Part shown: in pieces, positions 16,480 to 18,608 of the stretch
Layout: each line of letters starts with the position of its first letter
How positions within the stretch are numbered: position 1 is the stretch's first letter
Assembly (NCBI GenBank): GCA_003990745.1
Contig: RBNI01002412.1
Span: 1-18,608, forward strand
DNA from: Jimgerdemannia flammicorona
Taxonomy: Eukaryota; Mucoromycota; Endogonomycetes; Endogonales; Endogonaceae
DNA: 18,608 nucleotides
Reading direction: 5' to 3'
The notes under the pieces: model-generated
Database searches by the model: none
What the model was told of the DNA's origin: nothing
Seen by the model: the letters and a program-made list of their open reading frames with translations, nothing else
Program-made: the position numbers and the translations under genes

Positions 16480-16533
16480 GAGTCACCTGATTTATCTGAG
16501 TTATCTAAATTATCTGAGTTATCCAAGTTATTT
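16480..16533 (+). repeat. 9-bp tandem repeat (consensus GAGTTATCT)
   Basis: Six consecutive 9-base units are visible: GAGTCACCT, GATTTATCT, GAGTTATCT, AAATTATCT, GAGTTATCC, AAGTTATTT. Two more units of the type AAGTTATCC follow at 16571-16588, then a shortened one. Because the unit is a multiple of three it produces an artificial repetitive frame on both strands. Confidence 0.7.
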
Positions 16534-17077
16534 CCCTAGAAGAGCCAATTCAGAAGAATCCTTATCATCCAAGTTATCCAAGTTATCAAGTTATCTGATA
16601 TTCCCAGTGAGCTACCAATTTAGGAGAATTCATACTAAATTGAGTTATCTACCAAATTTAAATAAGAAAACTGCCAAATTACCAGCCTGCTTTATATAAG
16701 GAAACCTGTCACACTACACAAGATTGTCACATAGAAATTGCATAAGAAATCCACCCATACTATATAGAGATTATTGTGCTATATAGAGATTGTCATGAAG
16801 AAATTGCATACTTTTGAAGATTACTATCAATCAAAAAGGAAACTGCTAAATTGCCAGACCATTATATATACTATACTATACATAAATTGCTGCTATACCT
16901 AGAGAACCATCTCAATAAGAAAATCAACCATTGTATCCAGATTAACTATTATACTACTAAACATCAACAAGGAATTTAGAATATTTTATTGCTTTTTGAT
17001 AAAGTAACTAGGGGCTCCAGCTAAACTACATCAATTCCCACTCTTTAATTTGTCTCTTTTGAACTGGGCATATTACA

Positions 17078-17434
17078 ATATATATATTTATATACTTCAG
17101 CATAGCTCATATAGTCCTTTCATTGCCATATAGGGTTTGCTAGTATATCTCAATAATTTCATAAATTGGAATAAGTTTCTCAGTAAATATTAGAATACTT
17201 TTATTTATTCTTCATAGAGAATCTCTCATCACTAGAGAGTTTGCCATCATTTTCAACTTTGATCTCTATTATACTTAGCTTAGATAATTCTGGCTTAGAT
17301 ATATACAGTGGTTGAAAATAATTTTGATTAAATACTGGAGAGGTTGATGATGGTTGTTACTTTGTTTACTACATTTGCACTAACTGGTATATAGAGATCT
17401 CAACTAGTCAATCTATATGGGATTCTTGATTTTC
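17078..17434 (-). pseudogene. Copia integrase-RT linker, not conserved
   Basis: The minus-strand sequence downstream of the integrase core has no conserved motif and several stops. Its position between integrase and the inserted LTR, and its low-complexity coding character, fit the variable linker of copia polyproteins. Nothing more can be said. Confidence 0.4.
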
Positions 17435-18451
17435 TCCTTTTTCTCAAAACTGTATATCATGCAATATGACTATATGCTGCTTGCATAGATTCCAGAGTCT
17501 ATACACCTTGCTGGAATATCTAAGAAATATGTGCTTATCAGCTTTTAGCTCAAATTTATACTGATTGATATTGCTCTTGTTAAGAATATATATATCGAAT
17601 TCAAATATACATAGATGAGATATGTCTAGCTTGGATCTACTTTTTAATTCTTTAGAGATAAGTTTATTATCTCTGGAATACTTGTTGTTACTAGATTCTT
17701 TACTTAGTAATTAAGATACATATTAATTATAGATGATCACCACTATGTTAATGGCTTCAGCCTAATAAGAATATAATAATCTGGCAGCATTGATCATTAT
17801 TGGAACCATTTTAATAATCATATAATTAAATTCCTCAGTTATATCATTCTGCTAGAGTATATAGAGAGCTATTGTTTGATGAAATATGCTGTATTTTCTT
17901 AGAAACTGCTTGAATGTATCATTGATATATTTGTATCTATTATCTGATTATATAGTATATATACTATATCTTGTTTTATTCTCAGTGATAACTTTGAATT
18001 CATTGAATTTTTCCAAGGCTTTACTCTTTACTAATAGAAAATATATATATGTTTTATGTATATAATCATTAATAAATATAATGAAATACTTCTTTCTAGA
18101 ATATAATAGAAATTTTGTATATAGAGCTGCATATATCAGTATAGATAAGATCCAGGATCTCTGAGACATGTTTCAATCATTCTTCAAATAGACATTAGGA
18201 TACTTTATTCACTATACAATCCTTATAGAAGAAATTGTTTCTGGGATATATATTTGGTAGCAATCTACTGATAGATTTACTCTATATTATATATTCAAGG
18301 CTCATCTTGCTGATATGATCTAAGTATTGATACTATATATTGGATGCATCAGATATAGTTGTTATATATATATGTAGAGGTTTTTATATTATTTGGCATC
18401 TTATTGATTGTATAAAGATTATTATGTTTTGAGACTATTATTAATTTATTA

Positions 18452-18458
<7 letters not shown>
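17435..18458 (-). pseudogene. Copia integrase with GAG-pre-integrase zinc motif (decayed)
   Basis: Read leftwards: NNLYTINK, then a stop-YQYLDHISKMSLEYI segment corresponding to the family W-H-x-R-L-G-H-I-S, then FYKDCIVNK where C-x2-C is expected (first Cys changed to Tyr). The rve core follows: LDLIYTDIC with the first catalytic Asp, KYFIIFINDYIHKTYIYFLL, then SDNRYKYINDTFKQFLRKY with the second Asp, and LYIL-stop-QNDITEEFNYMIIKM with the Glu where the family has Y-T/S-P-Q-Q-N-G-x-x-E-R. It continues INAARLLYSY and HLCIFEFDIYILNK. Catalytic D, D and E positions survive although many glycines do not. It belongs with the RT-RNase H at 14.1-15.8 kb. Confidence 0.85.

Positions 18459-18489
<31 letters not shown>
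18459..18489. repeat. Run of 31 T (poly-A on the minus strand), followed by T/C-rich sequence
   Basis: Thirty-one consecutive T interrupt the copia pol sequence just upstream (minus strand) of the pre-integrase region. On the minus strand the preceding bases include AATAATAAAG about 27 bases before the run, so it looks like the tail of a polyadenylated insert. The rest of the window (18490-18608) is T/C-rich with no frame. The length could be unreliable if the sequence was assembled across a homopolymer. Confidence 0.5.
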
Positions 18490-18492
<3 letters not shown>

Positions 18493-18608
18493 GTTTTTTG
18501 TTTTCTTTTTCTTTATTATTGCTTATCTTTCCCATAGTAATACATTGTTTCCACCCCCTTTCCTTTTCCTCTTTGTGTTTTTTTTTTTTCTCCTTCCCTT
18601 TTTTTTTG

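Larger units (their letters stand above)
15773..17077 (+). repeat. Family 'A' LTR inserted within the copia element (probable solo LTR)
   Basis: This segment separates copia integrase from reverse transcriptase. The plus strand has TATATAAAATACC (16033-16045), then GAGTGAATAAACCTCA (16055-16070), the signature of this LTR family, and ends GGGCATATTACA at 17077, matching the end of the LTR fragment at 762-817. The left end is either near 15773 or at TGTACCAACC (15836). No pol sequence of its own is present, hence the solo LTR reading. I could not find a clear target-site duplication, so the ends need alignment. The frames at 16188-16376 (minus) and 16460-16699 (plus) come from its internal repeats and are not genes. 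Confidence 0.6.

Noticed and set aside
16188..16699. Short frames on both strands within the LTR at 15.8-17.1 kb
   Set aside because: They follow 9-bp and ~116-bp tandem repeats and lie in noncoding LTR sequence.
1..18608. tRNA or rRNA genes
   Set aside because: No cloverleaf with A and B box promoters or rRNA-like sequence was seen by eye. The tRNA-like GGGGCTCATAACC at 2.62-2.65 kb is a primer-binding site, not a gene.

Overview
The window looks like fungal nuclear DNA. One spliced gene with short introns (GT..AG, usually GTATGT donors) sits between heavily degraded LTR retrotransposons. I suspect an early-diverging, transposon-rich fungus (Mucoromycota in the broad sense), because TKL-type kinases with an H-K-D-L-H-P-G-N catalytic loop and RNI-type leucine-rich repeats are common there. 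That placement is inference; no rRNA, tRNA or species marker is present.

Layout. Bases 1-817 hold a minus-strand, internally deleted LTR element (LTR family 'A') with a scrap of gag-like sequence. Bases 818-1035 are a plus-strand Ty3/gypsy protease fragment. Bases 1045-2770 are the 5' part of a minus-strand Ty1/copia element: linker-like sequence, protease, gag with a zinc knuckle, a primer-binding site matching the anticodon arm of initiator tRNA-Met, and a short LTR. Bases 2771-3897 are the upstream region of the central gene. Bases 3898-8523 are that gene: a TKL protein kinase followed by seventeen one-exon-per-repeat leucine-rich repeats. Bases 8831-18608 are very AT-rich transposon wreckage: a family 'A' LTR near 9.26 kb, a plus-strand gypsy element whose RT stops at about 13.63 kb where a minus-strand copia element (LTR, RNase H, RT, integrase) begins, and another family 'A' LTR lodged inside that copia element at about 15.8-17.08 kb.

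The kinase-LRR gene is the main point of interest. Read across twenty exons (two kinase exons, seventeen LRR exons, one short last exon) the frame stays open for 904 codons. Fifteen LRR exons are exactly 84 nt, the others 90 and 81 nt, and every intron after the kinase is phase 1. Exons and introns have been duplicated together as units of roughly 178 bp. The codon split by each intron encodes one of the few strongly variable residues of the repeat, next to the LxL beta-strand, so exon joining itself sets that residue. It resembles a receptor-kinase locus built for repeat-number and splice-form variation. Whether it is used that way cannot be told from DNA alone.

The retroelements are all broken. 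Those right of the gene carry many stops that can be explained by C-to-T or G-to-A changes, as in RIP or cytosine-methylation decay. The copia fragment left of the gene and the kinase-LRR gene itself are not visibly affected.
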